Of a DNA stretch of 64,000 nt, positions 8,179 through 18,087 are shown piece after piece. The notes under the pieces were generated by a model, which was not told the DNA's origin, made no database searches, and saw nothing but the letters and a program-made list of their open reading frames with translations. Numbering within the stretch: position 1 is the first letter of the stretch; every line of letters starts with the position of its first letter. Origin of the DNA: Chryseobacterium arachidis (lineage in GTDB: Bacteria > Bacteroidota > Bacteroidia > Flavobacteriales > Weeksellaceae); NCBI RefSeq assembly GCF_900129245.1, contig NZ_FQUT01000012.1, positions 62,001 to 126,000 on the forward strand, given 5' to 3'. Both the position numbers and the translations under genes were made by a program.

Positions 8179-9912
8179 TTATTGTGTAGTTCTTTTGAGA
8201 TCAAAATCATTCAACTCATCTCTTTGTTTTTTGATGAACTCATTGAAAGTAATTCCATTTATTTCTCGGAATAAAGCTGAAAAATTGGATCTTGATGCTA
8301 TACCGCACTCTCTTGCTAACGCTGCGCTAGAATACTTTAGATATTTAGGTTCGTTAATAAGTTTGTCAGTTATAAAAGCAATTCTGAGTTCACTTAGATA
8401 ACGATTGAAACTCGCTCCCTTATGTTCATTAATTACCGAGGATAAGTTCTTTTCTGTCAATTGTAACCTTTCCGCCAAAGTCCCTAATGTAATACTGCTT
8501 TGAAGATATTCTTTATTCTTTTCAAAGTTTTCTAAACTAAAAAGAATATGGTCTACAATCTCGGAACTAAGATCTGATTTATTGTAATGTCTGATTCTGT
8601 AAGTACCTTCCTCCATAGTTTTTGGGACCTGTCCGCCAAAGTCTATTCCCAAAAAGGTGCTCTTGCCTGAAGACTTTTTTCGAGAGCGATAAAGCACAAG
8701 CCAGTAGAAACCGCCAACGAGAACTACGATTAAAATAGTAAAATACGCCCACCGTTTAAAAGACGCCATACTTTCAATCCTATTTTGCTCACGCAACAGT
8801 TTTGTTGTATCATAGTCACGAAGTATTTTGGAGGACAGATAAAAGAAATCCTGGTCTAGAACACTATCAACTTTCAAAAGCTGTTTCATATAATAAAGTA
8901 CCTTTGTGGAATTGTCCCTGGCTTCATAATAGTCTATCAGATTTTCATAGACCTTACGGACTTCAGGAAGTACAAAGTTGTGTTTATTAAAAATTGAATC
9001 GACTTTCTCAAATTCTTTGATACCTTCATCAATATTGTTTAATTTCCAATGGGATTTTCCCAAATAAGAATAACAAATTGTCAGCCATGCAAAATCATTT
9101 ACTTCTTTAAGATTAGGCAATGATCCTCTTATCGATTCTATTGCACCTCTAAAATTTTTTCTGTTGAATCTATTAATTCCCTGCTCTTTCAAAAAGTAAC
9201 TATATTCCTGCTTAAAGTCTGCATTGTTTAAGGTACTTGAAAGTCCTAAATCAATCAATGAATCGGCTTTTTTTTGATTATTCAAATTTCTATAGCAAAC
9301 CGCCATTTGATGAAGGGTATTATAATAACCACGTCGGTTTCCAAACATCAGATTTGGGTGCAAATCCTTCTTAATCTCTCTTTCAAAAAATTTTCTGGCA
9401 TCTTCAAAATCTGATAGGGCATCTTTATAGTAACCCATATAGCTTCGAACCACTCCAATATGATAGTTTATCTTATTTTTATAATAAAGATCCTTACAAC
9501 TTTTTGTCTTGTCAAAAGCCTTTAAATATTCATCTAATGCTAGCTTATATTTTTTGAAATTAAAATAATATACAATCCCCTTGCTCAAATAAGCACTACT
9601 TATTAAACTATCATCCCTCATTTTATTTGCAGTGTATATCGTACTATCGGCATATTTTAATTTCTTAAAAGGATTGGCTGAGTGATATCTGGCATCTTTA
9701 TAACCAATATACAATTGCAGATTATTTTTTTCTCTCTTTGCCTTAGAGATCCGCTTTTGTACAAAGGGTAATGCAGTTTCATCATTCTCTGAAAGATTTT
9801 CATACTGCCTTTGAATGAGGTAATAATCACTCAGAATTTTTTTCTGTGCAAATATCGGTTGACATAAAAATAATGGTAAGATTAATAAAAGGTGGTAAAA
9901 TAAAGGCTTCAT
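8179..9912 (-). CDS. Membrane TPR-containing AraC family regulator
   Basis: The 577-residue protein has a signal peptide (MKPLFYHLLLILPLFLCQPIFAQ), then tetratricopeptide-like helical repeats to about residue 380, one membrane helix (WAYFTILIVVLVGGFYWLVLY), and a cytoplasmic AraC-type helix-turn-helix domain at the C-terminus (LAERLQLTEKNLSSVI and FSALFREINGITFNEFI). This one-component sensor layout is common in Bacteroidota: the periplasmic TPR part senses and the cytoplasmic part binds DNA. It is divergent from the lipoprotein/MauE/peptide genes that start at 10288 and likely controls them. It marks one edge of TonB module 1. Confidence 0.85.
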   Translation of the reverse strand: MKPLFYHLLLILPLFLCQPIFAQKKILSDYYLIQRQYENLSENDETALPFVQKRISKAKREKNNLQLYIGYKDARYHSANPFKKLKYADSTIYTANKMRDDSLISSAYLSKGIVYYFNFKKYKLALDEYLKAFDKTKSCKDLYYKNKINYHIGVVRSYMGYYKDALSDFEDARKFFEREIKKDLHPNLMFGNRRGYYNTLHQMAVCYRNLNNQKKADSLIDLGLSSTLNNADFKQEYSYFLKEQGINRFNRKNFRGAIESIRGSLPNLKEVNDFAWLTICYSYLGKSHWKLNNIDEGIKEFEKVDSIFNKHNFVLPEVRKVYENLIDYYEARDNSTKVLYYMKQLLKVDSVLDQDFFYLSSKILRDYDTTKLLREQNRIESMASFKRWAYFTILIVVLVGGFYWLVLYRSRKKSSGKSTFLGIDFGGQVPKTMEEGTYRIRHYNKSDLSSEIVDHILFSLENFEKNKEYLQSSITLGTLAERLQLTEKNLSSVINEHKGASFNRYLSELRIAFITDKLINEPKYLKYSSAALARECGIASRSNFSALFREINGITFNEFIKKQRDELNDFDLKRTTQ

Positions 9913-10287
9913 TGGTAAGAATTAGCATAAAATTAAGAATTTTTCCTAATGCCAAAGCAACGGTTATCCGTATATAGAAAACCCATTATTTAAAATACTG
10001 ATTTTGTGGTAATTAAATCTTTGTAAAATAAGTTTTAATTCACTGTCCGAGGAAACTAAGACAGGTTTGCGTGTTTAGATACACTTATTTGCAACTTTAA
10101 AAATGTCATTTTTTTTCAAAATTGTAGATTATTTTTTTTCAATTATTTAACACTCACACATGGTATTATATTCACATGTCCGTGAGAAATCTGAGACCAC
10201 ATATAGTTTCTTAGCTCCACGGAGACTGATAATTTGGCTGTCAGAAATCGATTCATCTCGGCCGAGGTAATCCTAAAATTTTTTACA
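9913..10287. promoter_or_regulatory. Divergent intergenic region, module 1
   Basis: These 375 bases between the AraC-type gene and the lipoprotein gene hold no convincing gene. They are very AT-rich with several T runs. I see a split inverted repeat, CTCAC near 10153 with GTGAG near 10186, enclosing two CACATG copies 16 bases apart, and a perfect 10-bp palindrome CTCGGCCGAG at 10257-10266 just before the lipoprotein start. These may be regulator sites; no clear promoter pair is visible. Confidence 0.4.
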
Positions 10288-10578
10288 ATGAAAACATCTA
10301 AAAAGATTATCTCAAGTTCAATAATCATTTATGCATTATGCACAGTATTCTCCTGCAGAGAAAGCGAAGCAGATATAATACCAAATCATAACATTTTGGC
10401 GGCAAAAGAGGCAGCAGTACTGCTTACTAATAAATCTACTAATGATTCTGTTCACGCAGGTTCAAATTTAAAGCTGGACGAAAACGGTAATGAAATTATA
10501 GATCCACCACAAAAAGATAAGGATCAATGGAGACAACAAAGTGCGAACAATTTAGGACATGATCTGGAAGATAATTAG
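10288..10578 (+). CDS. Small lipoprotein, module 1
   Basis: I chose the ATG at 10288, which yields a 96-residue protein with a classic lipoprotein signal (MKTSKKIISSSIIIYALCTV followed by FSC). The mature part is short, acidic and hydrophilic, with Asn, Asp and Gln, and has no known domain. It is the first gene of a plus-strand run with the MauE-like and DUF6520-like genes, 128 bases before the former. It may be a small accessory exposed at the outer or inner membrane; its function is not recognisable. Confidence 0.6.
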   Translation: MKTSKKIISSSIIIYALCTVFSCRESEADIIPNHNILAAKEAAVLLTNKSTNDSVHAGSNLKLDENGNEIIDPPQKDKDQWRQQSANNLGHDLEDN

Positions 10579-10706
10579 GACAACTTGTTCTTGCATCGTC
10601 ACATAATGCGGTTCTACATTTGGTATTATGAAAATTCGAACCCAGGCTCGGTTTTCCCTATTTCAGGATTTATCCTAACCAAATTAAAAATCTAAAACTA
10701 AAAACT

Positions 10707-11150
10707 ATGCGTGCAAAGAATATCATTTCAGAAGTGATTGTATTTATTTTAATACTAGTGTGGGCGTTTACCTTTGCCAGCAAGATCTTTGATTTTGACA
10801 CATTCAACAGACAAATCAAAGGAGCCTATATATTGTCATTAGGAGGATCTATCCTACCCTATGCTTTACAGGCAATACACTTAGGACTTATAATTATGTT
10901 GCTGAATAAGAAATGGAAAAAGATAGGATTACTTACTTCCTTTTGCATCCTTACCCTGTATACAGGATATCTTGTTTACATCTTAAAATTTGCGCCAAGT
11001 ATTCCCTGTTCCTGCATTGCAGTTTTAAGAGGTATGAACTGGAACGATCAGCTTTATTTCAATTTTGGTGTAATGGCGATCAACATCATTGGTCTGGTGG
11101 CTTTCTTTTCGCAAAGGCGAACCCCACACAGCGGTATTCAGACCACATAA
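10707..11150 (+). CDS. MauE/DoxX-like membrane protein
   Basis: This 147-residue protein has four membrane helices and the MauE family layout: an N-terminal helix ending in FTFASKIFDFDTF, a second helix with the LGGSILPYAL region, and a periplasm-facing IPCSC motif (Cys101, Cys103) after the third. MauE is needed in methylamine dehydrogenase maturation, where it is linked to disulfide formation in an exported cysteine-rich subunit. Here the next gene codes for a small exported peptide with two cysteines, which is a plausible partner. A second MauE-like protein with a PCSCGG motif lies in module 2. Confidence 0.8.
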   Translation: MRAKNIISEVIVFILILVWAFTFASKIFDFDTFNRQIKGAYILSLGGSILPYALQAIHLGLIIMLLNKKWKKIGLLTSFCILTLYTGYLVYILKFAPSIPCSCIAVLRGMNWNDQLYFNFGVMAINIIGLVAFFSQRRTPHSGIQTT

Positions 11151-11252
11151 GCTAAAAACTAATAACCATAAAAACAGGGGAAGCCGAAAACCTGAACTCA
11201 GAGTAGGCAAAATTAAAGTTTAGCTTTTTGATTTATAAAAGCAACCATTATC

Positions 11253-11510
11253 ATGAAAAATTTAAGATTAACATTTGGAGTTGCAGCACTTGCAATTGGA
11301 TCATTCGCAGCATTTTCATTTGCTCCGGCGAATACAGTAAACGAAGATGCGACTGGAATTTTTTACCGTAATTCCGATGGATCAATGGGAGATGCATATG
11401 ATCCTGTTTCACACCCATGTTCACCTAGCCAACAAGTATGTGCACAAGAATATGACTTAGATACTCAGTTACCAACTGGTCAAGGTATTATAAGAGGTGT
11501 TAAAGACTAA
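11253..11510 (+). CDS. DUF6520-like small secreted cysteine peptide
   Basis: This 85-residue product begins with a signal peptide (MKNLRLTFGVAALAIGSFAA then FSFAPA) and has a hydrophilic mature part of about 60 residues. Two cysteines are spaced C-x6-C (Cys56, Cys63; PCSPSQQVC). The size, signal and cysteine pair fit the DUF6520 family of small Bacteroidota proteins of unknown function. It follows the MauE-like gene by 102 bases and ends at a strong terminator. A similar peptide with the same C-x6-C spacing lies at 41632-41886, again beside a MauE-like gene. Confidence 0.8.
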   Translation: MKNLRLTFGVAALAIGSFAAFSFAPANTVNEDATGIFYRNSDGSMGDAYDPVSHPCSPSQQVCAQEYDLDTQLPTGQGIIRGVKD

Positions 11511-11524
11511 ATATTGCACCAATG

Positions 11525-11553
11525 AAAAGAGAGCATTAATTATGCTCTCTTTT
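11525..11553. terminator. Bidirectional intrinsic terminator
   Basis: A perfect 12-bp stem, AAAAGAGAGCAT (11525-11536) and ATGCTCTCTTTT (11542-11553), with a 5-base loop. It has an A-run on one side and T-run on the other, lying between the convergent peptide and TlpA genes. It should stop transcription from both sides. Confidence 0.9.
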
Positions 11554-11557
11554 CTTA

Positions 11558-12997
11558 CTATAGACAATTTAGTATATATTTCTCAAAACCACTAGGATCT
11601 TCATAAGGATGAGGAGGCATTCCAATAATTCTTCCATCTCTATCCAAAACTATTAATGTTGGGTATGCTCGAATCTTTGCAAACTTTATAATAGGATGAT
11701 CATATCTTTTCCCATCCGTGTACAGTTGTAATGCACCACTGATCGAAAATACACCTATACCAGCCTTCCATCTTTCTAATGTTTCATCAACATTAATAGA
11801 AACAAACTGAATTTTATCATTTTTTAAGTTGTTTAATTTCGTAACTTCGGATGCAGCCGTTTTACAAGCGCCACATCCAGTGAACCAAAAGTCTAAAATA
11901 ACTACTTTCCCCCGTAAATCACTTAAGTTGTGATATATACCATTTGTATCTGGCAAATTAAAATTGTAAAAATGATTTCCAGGTTTTAAAATTTCTTTGA
12001 GGTTATTAAATTCATTTAAAACGTACTGAAAATAATGATTTTTCCTATTCACTTTTGCTTCATAAAAATTAAATGCATCACTCGATATTTGACTATACCA
12101 GTTTTTACGAAAAATAGCTATTGTATTATCAGAAAGTAGATAATTCATTATAAAAGGGAAATCCTTAAATTCTTTTTCAACCAAGGAACCATATTCTAGG
12201 GGGTACTTGTACCTAAATAAATCATGACGCGTTGCCAATTGCTGCATATTGCATATGTAGATATAAGCAGGAAGAACGCGAAATCCTCCAAAATAATCTA
12301 TTGTTAAGCTGTCAAGTAGTGGATTGATTCGTTTCTTATTCTTTATGAATTTGTTAAATAATGTAGCTACAGAATCATCATATTGATCTACTGATTGTAG
12401 CATAATAGCATCTAGAGTTTGCTCAACCAACTGCGCTTTTGCTAGCCTAAAGTCCCTAGTATTTTTTTGAGGGTGCTCATTAAACATTGAATCGATTATA
12501 TCAAGCGATCTATCAACTTCTAAATATCTTTCAGTAATATTTTGCTTATTGTAAGGCTTTTTAAATACATAGCTTGACAACATCTTTTTAGTTACTTGCT
12601 TAGTCATAAGCAACTTTTCCGCTCCTCTTCCTCCTATTTCCATATTGTTCAATCCTTCTTTATCATCACGAACTATAAGATCTAAACTGTCGCCAGGATT
12701 TATGATGATATTAAATGTACCAGGGACAAACAAGAGACCGTTTTTAGTGCTTGTGTAAATGCATACTTTTGTTGTTTCTTCTAAAGGAAATTCAAAATGA
12801 AATTTTCCGTCGTTTCTTGTTGACTCGTAATCCCGTGCAGTGTATGAAGAAAACTTACCATCATAAATTGGAAATGATAAGCTAATGGCAGAATCTCTAA
12901 AATTCTCATATTTTATATTAATTATGGTTCTTCTTTGGGCAATGGAAAACTGAGCTATAAATAAATATAGCGTTCCTAAGTATAATATTTTTCTCAT
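11558..12997 (-). CDS. TlpA-like thioredoxin-fold protein
   Basis: The 479-residue exported protein has a signal peptide (MRKILYLGTLYLFIAQFSIA), a beta-rich DUF4369-like N-terminal region (to about 130), a helical middle, and a C-terminal thioredoxin fold of the TlpA/ResA type. The latter shows GKVVILDFWFTGCGACKTAA, with CGAC at about residues 374-377, then a conserved YPTLIVLDRDGRI. Such proteins reduce or shuffle disulfides in the periplasm. It is the last gene of the sigma-FecR-SusC-SusD run, 24 bases after SusD, and faces the MauE/peptide genes, so the module encodes both a disulfide protein and a possible thiol reductase. Confidence 0.9.
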   Translation of the reverse strand: MRKILYLGTLYLFIAQFSIAQRRTIINIKYENFRDSAISLSFPIYDGKFSSYTARDYESTRNDGKFHFEFPLEETTKVCIYTSTKNGLLFVPGTFNIIINPGDSLDLIVRDDKEGLNNMEIGGRGAEKLLMTKQVTKKMLSSYVFKKPYNKQNITERYLEVDRSLDIIDSMFNEHPQKNTRDFRLAKAQLVEQTLDAIMLQSVDQYDDSVATLFNKFIKNKKRINPLLDSLTIDYFGGFRVLPAYIYICNMQQLATRHDLFRYKYPLEYGSLVEKEFKDFPFIMNYLLSDNTIAIFRKNWYSQISSDAFNFYEAKVNRKNHYFQYVLNEFNNLKEILKPGNHFYNFNLPDTNGIYHNLSDLRGKVVILDFWFTGCGACKTAASEVTKLNNLKNDKIQFVSINVDETLERWKAGIGVFSISGALQLYTDGKRYDHPIIKFAKIRAYPTLIVLDRDGRIIGMPPHPYEDPSGFEKYILNCL

Positions 12998-13021
12998 AAT
13001 ATTTTGTTAATCGAGATTTAA

Positions 13022-14383
13022 TCAATTTTGTTCTAAACCGTTATAGTCAATAATATATTGAGGAATTGGAAGTTGATAGCGTCCATCATTAGGAGGTAGA
13101 GTATATATTTTTGCGCCAATAGTTCTTGTCAAACTTTTGGCATACCTAGAGTCTTTATTAAGTCGCTTAAGATCCTGAAAACGTAACCCTCTTTTTAGCA
13201 ATTCTTTTCTTCTTTCAGCAAGTATTATATCAAGGGCTTCCAAGTCAGAACTTGCAGTTAAAGGTTTAAAAGTTCCCGTTTTATACCTTTTTATTAGCAA
13301 TGCATTAAGCAAGTCTAATGCCTTTTCTCTCTCCCCTAATCTTGCAGCACATTCTGCTTCGATGAGAAAAACTTCATTAGTCGCTGTACCAGAAAGATTA
13401 TTACCTATAGGTGCACCACACCAAATACTTTTTCCATTTTGGCTTTTAAAATAAAGCACCTTTCTAAGATCATGTTCTTCATAAAGTTCATATAGCTCAC
13501 GGGGTATAGAAGAGTACATATTTCCTGCAGTCCCATAACTTACAGTCATTTCAATCATTATGTGGACTTCTTTACTTTTTCCCAACAGAGGATTGGCATC
13601 AGTCATGTTAAAAGTATTATAATCATCAAGCACTGAATAAATCTTTAATGAATTTTGAGCAGCATCATAAGCTTTCCTATAGTCATTCATATAAAGATAG
13701 GTTCTTGCCAATAAAGCATATGCACCAGCATTTGTTATATGAGTTGCAGATATTGCATCTTTTGGTAATAATGTTGCAGCCAAGGTAAGATCTTCTGTAA
13801 TCCTTTGATAAGTATGCTTTAGTGTACTTCTAAAAATTGGTTCATTTACATCAATATCTAATTTCAAAGGAACTCCAAGATCACTATCTGCTGATGTGAC
13901 GTCGTAATATTTACAAAAGGTCATTGCAAGATTAAGAAAGGCTTTTGATCTAAAATACAAAGCAGTCCCCTTTATGCGATCATAAAGCTGACTATTGGTT
14001 GCCGTTCTGGAAATTTTATCAAGCGTATTCAAGGCTACATTGCAGCTTTGAATTTGAGAATAAGGTAGTTCCCACTCTTCGTAATTAGTTCCCAAGCCTA
14101 ATTTTGGAAAGACATCTACAGTCCATGTTAATAATTTGCGTTCAAAATCGTCCCATAGTGAATTATATTGCTCCATTGTCAATTCAAAATCATCGCATGA
14201 AGCCTCCATAGCACCTCGTCCATCATAAACAAACTGACTGGAATTCATTAACAAACTCAGATCATTTAGTGTAGTGGGAACTATCAGTTTGATATCTTGT
14301 TTTTCCTCAAGCCATTCTTTCGAACAAGAAGGCATAAATAATATCATTGCCAATGGTAACAATAGTTTTATTCTCTTTTTCAT
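13022..14383 (-). CDS. SusD/RagB family outer-membrane lipoprotein
   Basis: This 453-residue protein has a lipoprotein signal (MKKRIKLLLPLAMILFMPSC) and the tetratricopeptide-like helices of SusD proteins (AYALLARTYLYMNDYRKAYDAA), with the C-terminal family motif AERRKELLKRGLRFQDLKRL and a LPIPQYIIDYN ending. SusD caps the SusC barrel on the cell surface and captures substrate. It lies 10 bases after SusC. The substrate cannot be read from sequence. The neighbouring TlpA gene and lack of glycoside hydrolases argue against a sugar. Confidence 0.93.
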   Translation of the reverse strand: MKKRIKLLLPLAMILFMPSCSKEWLEEKQDIKLIVPTTLNDLSLLMNSSQFVYDGRGAMEASCDDFELTMEQYNSLWDDFERKLLTWTVDVFPKLGLGTNYEEWELPYSQIQSCNVALNTLDKISRTATNSQLYDRIKGTALYFRSKAFLNLAMTFCKYYDVTSADSDLGVPLKLDIDVNEPIFRSTLKHTYQRITEDLTLAATLLPKDAISATHITNAGAYALLARTYLYMNDYRKAYDAAQNSLKIYSVLDDYNTFNMTDANPLLGKSKEVHIMIEMTVSYGTAGNMYSSIPRELYELYEEHDLRKVLYFKSQNGKSIWCGAPIGNNLSGTATNEVFLIEAECAARLGEREKALDLLNALLIKRYKTGTFKPLTASSDLEALDIILAERRKELLKRGLRFQDLKRLNKDSRYAKSLTRTIGAKIYTLPPNDGRYQLPIPQYIIDYNGLEQN

Positions 14384-14393
14384 AGTAGTCTGA

Positions 14394-17300
14394 TTAAAGG
14401 TTACAATTAAGACCTACAGCAAAAGTCCGTACGGGCTTATTCGTTGGAAAATCAGGATCTAAATTATCCTTGTTAGCTTTCCAAATCATGGCAACATTAT
14501 TTACATAGCCAAAAAGACGTAAGTTTTTAAGATGAAGCTTTTGTGATATTTTAGAATCAAGATTGTAGCTTAGATTTATATCCTGAAGCCTAATATGATC
14601 ACCTTTGCTTACTAACACCTCAGAATTAAGATAATATTGATCAGCAACGTTTACACCTGGATAAACCATCGCAGGAACATTTGTCGTCAGCTCGTCCCCT
14701 GGATTTTGCCACCTCTTGTAATAATCTCCATGCCCACCGTAATTATTATAAAGTGCTGTATACATGATACTATTACGCTTAAAATAGTAACCAAAACGGT
14801 ACGTAATATTAAACGACAGCTCAACATTTTTGTAACTTATAATATTTCGTAAAGCCCCAAAATATGGAGCTAACGCATTACCGTGATAAATAAGTCTATT
14901 CTCAGGATCTTCAGCCAATTGCTGAGTTATCTGCGCATACTGTGTGGATGGCTGACCATCTAAAAAACCTCTAGCCTGACCAGTTTGGGGATCTAATCCC
15001 GCCCAAGGATAACTATAAATACCAAACAAAGATCTCCCAACTACAGGGTTGTATAAGGATGGATTTCTAATAATGCTGTTATCGGAAACAAAATTGGTAA
15101 TGCTAGTTGGTCTCTTGTAAGCTGTGATAATATCTTTAGCATAAGAAAAGATTGCGGTTGTTTTCCAGCTAAAGCTTCTGCTTTGGATATTGGAGGAATT
15201 AAGCTCAATATCGACACCTTTTCCATTCATGTTCGCAACATTTCCACGAAAAGATGAAAAACCCGTTGTAGGATCTATATCTCCGTTACCAATCAGATCC
15301 TTTCCCCTACGGTTAAAATACTCTATACTTCCTGATAGTCTATTGTTTTTTGAAGCGAAATCCACTCCGATATTAAACATTCTATTCCGCTCCCAGCGAA
15401 GTTCGTTATTGGGAGGTGTTACAAGGTCGGCATTAGGTAAATTGTTGTATAAGTTTCTTGAAAGACGTGCAGTAGTGTATGCTGTTGTTGTTCTATCAAT
15501 GTTTCCACTGACTCCATAAGTAGATCTGATACTTAATTGTGGAAGCCAATCCAAATGGTAGAAATCTTCTTTATTTATATTCCATTTCAAGCCTGTTGAC
15601 CATAAGGGAACTGATTTTTGGTTGGTCTCAACACCAAAAAGATTTGATTGATCTATACGTGCACTCGCAGATAAAACATAACGAAGATCATAATTATAGG
15701 CTCCGTTTAAATAGTATGAACGGATACGATCGACTGTACCAGAGTAGTTATCAAAATTTGAAATCGTAGCCGTCCCAGTCCGTCCGTATTGCGAAAATCT
15801 GGTAATATAATCTACCAAAATGCTTGATCCTACATTTGGATCAAAACCATATTGCCTCGAACTGATTCCATTTGCCTTAGTCTCACGAACTTCAAAACCT
15901 GCAATCGCATTAACCTGATGTTTATTCCATTGTTGATCGTAGTTTAATTGAAACCTACCATTCAATGCATTTAGTTCTGTATTTGTATTATCAAGCCGTC
16001 CTCCCAATGGTATATTACGAGTCAAAACTCCATTATTAATGGTAGTAAATCTATTGATCTGATCACGCATCAAGTAACTCTCCTGATCATAATAGTTTCT
16101 GCGTCGTCCTAATTGATTTTCGTATTGAAATCGTACTTCAGCAGATAAAACTGGAACAATTGTATACTTTATGGAAGTATTGAAGCGAAGCTCTGACTGT
16201 TTAAATTTGTTATTCTGATAATCCAATTCTTGAAGTGGTACAAAATCCCAATTTAGCAGTCCTGCAGTAAGTGCTTTTTCTTTTAGAACAGTACTTGCAT
16301 CTTTAATAACTACAGCCGGATTCCCATTATCATCAACTAACCTTGCATATGGATACATTAATTCGGTTCCCATATTGTTGAGCATGGAAATAACATTGGA
16401 GGTAGATTGATTATTTTGATTGTAAGCTAAACCTGCGGAGATTTCCAGATTTTTGATTGGGCGGAATACCTGATTGCTGTTTAAACTAACCCTGCTAAAT
16501 CCGCTTCCTTTTTCGGTATTTTGGTTTTTATCGAAACCTGCAGAGAAATAATAAGTGTATTTACTCGTACCTCCGTTAAAGTTCAGGGCATACTGCTGTT
16601 TGATACTGTTTCTGTAGAGATACTTACTTATGTCATCTCTAAGGTTGTATTTTCTTAGCTGGTCAATTTGATTTGTTGCTTGTTTTTCAGTGATTAGTCC
16701 ATTCTTCTGGTCGTTGAGAATGCTTACTACTGGAGAATAGGGTCGGTTGCTTGCTGTATTGCTGATAATGGTATTGTAGTAGCCTTTTTCAAAAAGTATT
16801 TTTTCAATATCAATGAAATCAGTGGGCTTGATCTGTGGGATGTAGTTAAGGTCTGGCTTCTGTCCTATTGTTAGGTTTGAGGTAAAACCAATGTTCATCG
16901 GCTGGTCTGTTCGTCCTTTTTTAGTTTTTATGACGATCACACCATTTCCGGCACGAACGCCCCAGATGGAAGCTGCGGCAGCATCCTTTAAAATATCGAT
17001 GTCCTCAATATCATTCGGATTGATATTGTTGATATCACCCTCGTAAGGGAAATTGTCAACAACAATAAGCGGCTGATCGTTCCCAAAAATCGTAGCCTGT
17101 CCACGTATAGTTAGTTTCGGGGAGCCTGACCGCTCATCAAACAGGATCGAAGGAGCAATACCCTTCAGTCTGCTGATCACATCCGTTGAAACCTGTCTAT
17201 TGAATGTCGCATTATCTACTTTGGAAAAAGAACCTGTAGCTCTTTCCTTTGGTATGCTCTGATAACCGCTGGCAACAACGGATACTTCATCTATCCTGTT

Positions 17301-17951
17301 AGCATTGGTGTACAGTGTGATGTTTTTCGCATTTTTTGAACTTGTCTCGGTTGCTGTGTAACCTATATAGGAAATAATGATGATTTCATTTTCATATTGG
17401 TCGGGAAGTTCGAAAAAACCATTACTGTCGGAACTGGTAATGAAATTAGTCCCTTTGACCTGAATGGTGGCACCTGATAAAGGGGTACCGTTTTCACTGA
17501 CTACCCTGCCCTGTATATTTTCTTTTTTTGTTGGGGTCTGGGTAGGGGTTTGATTATTCGGTTTGTTTGTTTTCTTTTCCTTTAGAATGATAATGCCATC
17601 GGCAATCTCATAGGAAATGGGCTGATCAGCAAACATCTTGCTGAGCATCTCCTGAATGGTGCCATTCTTAATATTGACAGTAATGGGACTTGCTTTTTTG
17701 AGCAGTTCATTGTTATAGGCAAAATCAAACTTCGTCTGTTTTCTGATCTCGGCAATAGCTTTAGGCAAAGAAGCTTTCTGCAGATTCAGACTGATCTGCT
17801 GTGCCTGTGTAGCCGAGCAGCTCAGAGCCAGTAGAAAAAACAGTACGCTTTTTTTACTTTTTTTGCTGATGTGCAGGGATTTCCTGCTGTGGGTGGATTC
17901 TGCCGAGGGTGGCGGAATGTTTTCCCATTTGGAAACATCATGATAATTCAT
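14394..17951 (-). CDS. SusC/RagA TonB-dependent receptor with STN domain
   Basis: At 1185 residues this is a full-length SusC-type receptor. After a signal region ending in ATQAQ come an STN signalling domain (about 50-120), a carboxypeptidase-like beta domain (about 145-220; IQGRVVSENGTPLSGATIQV), the plug (ANGVIV-type motif in ASIWGVRAGNGVIVIKTKKG), and a 22-strand barrel ending in the aromatic-poor GLNCNL. The STN domain and the upstream FecR and sigma genes indicate FecA-like transenvelope signalling that induces its own operon. It imports an unknown ligand with the adjacent SusD. Confidence 0.95.
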   Translation of the reverse strand: MNYHDVSKWENIPPPSAESTHSRKSLHISKKSKKSVLFFLLALSCSATQAQQISLNLQKASLPKAIAEIRKQTKFDFAYNNELLKKASPITVNIKNGTIQEMLSKMFADQPISYEIADGIIILKEKKTNKPNNQTPTQTPTKKENIQGRVVSENGTPLSGATIQVKGTNFITSSDSNGFFELPDQYENEIIIISYIGYTATETSSKNAKNITLYTNANRIDEVSVVASGYQSIPKERATGSFSKVDNATFNRQVSTDVISRLKGIAPSILFDERSGSPKLTIRGQATIFGNDQPLIVVDNFPYEGDINNINPNDIEDIDILKDAAAASIWGVRAGNGVIVIKTKKGRTDQPMNIGFTSNLTIGQKPDLNYIPQIKPTDFIDIEKILFEKGYYNTIISNTASNRPYSPVVSILNDQKNGLITEKQATNQIDQLRKYNLRDDISKYLYRNSIKQQYALNFNGGTSKYTYYFSAGFDKNQNTEKGSGFSRVSLNSNQVFRPIKNLEISAGLAYNQNNQSTSNVISMLNNMGTELMYPYARLVDDNGNPAVVIKDASTVLKEKALTAGLLNWDFVPLQELDYQNNKFKQSELRFNTSIKYTIVPVLSAEVRFQYENQLGRRRNYYDQESYLMRDQINRFTTINNGVLTRNIPLGGRLDNTNTELNALNGRFQLNYDQQWNKHQVNAIAGFEVRETKANGISSRQYGFDPNVGSSILVDYITRFSQYGRTGTATISNFDNYSGTVDRIRSYYLNGAYNYDLRYVLSASARIDQSNLFGVETNQKSVPLWSTGLKWNINKEDFYHLDWLPQLSIRSTYGVSGNIDRTTTAYTTARLSRNLYNNLPNADLVTPPNNELRWERNRMFNIGVDFASKNNRLSGSIEYFNRRGKDLIGNGDIDPTTGFSSFRGNVANMNGKGVDIELNSSNIQSRSFSWKTTAIFSYAKDIITAYKRPTSITNFVSDNSIIRNPSLYNPVVGRSLFGIYSYPWAGLDPQTGQARGFLDGQPSTQYAQITQQLAEDPENRLIYHGNALAPYFGALRNIISYKNVELSFNITYRFGYYFKRNSIMYTALYNNYGGHGDYYKRWQNPGDELTTNVPAMVYPGVNVADQYYLNSEVLVSKGDHIRLQDINLSYNLDSKISQKLHLKNLRLFGYVNNVAMIWKANKDNLDPDFPTNKPVRTFAVGLNCNL

Positions 17952-18015
17952 ACATTTGTAGTTAGGGTTAAAAATTTAATTTTCGTTGCTGGAAATTTAT
18001 AATGTAGACCCAATG

Positions 18016-18038
18016 GCCGGAGTGTTCGAGACTCCGGC
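18016..18038. promoter_or_regulatory. Hairpin between FecR and SusC genes, module 1
   Basis: A perfect 8-bp stem GCCGGAGT/ACTCCGGC (18016-18023, 18031-18038) with a 7-base loop lies in the leader of the SusC gene. A T-rich run follows on the plus strand only, so for the minus-strand operon it is not a simple terminator. A hairpin holds the same position in module 2 (34634-34653), suggesting an mRNA processing, stability or attenuation element. Confidence 0.6.
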
Positions 18039-18087
18039 TTTTCCTTTTGGGCTCTACTACATATGAAACAACTTACTATATTTAGTT

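Noticed and set aside
10143..10328. 61-codon minus-strand frame across the module 1 intergenic region
   Set aside because: It overlaps the start of the lipoprotein gene, has no domain or partner, and its composition matches random AT-rich DNA.
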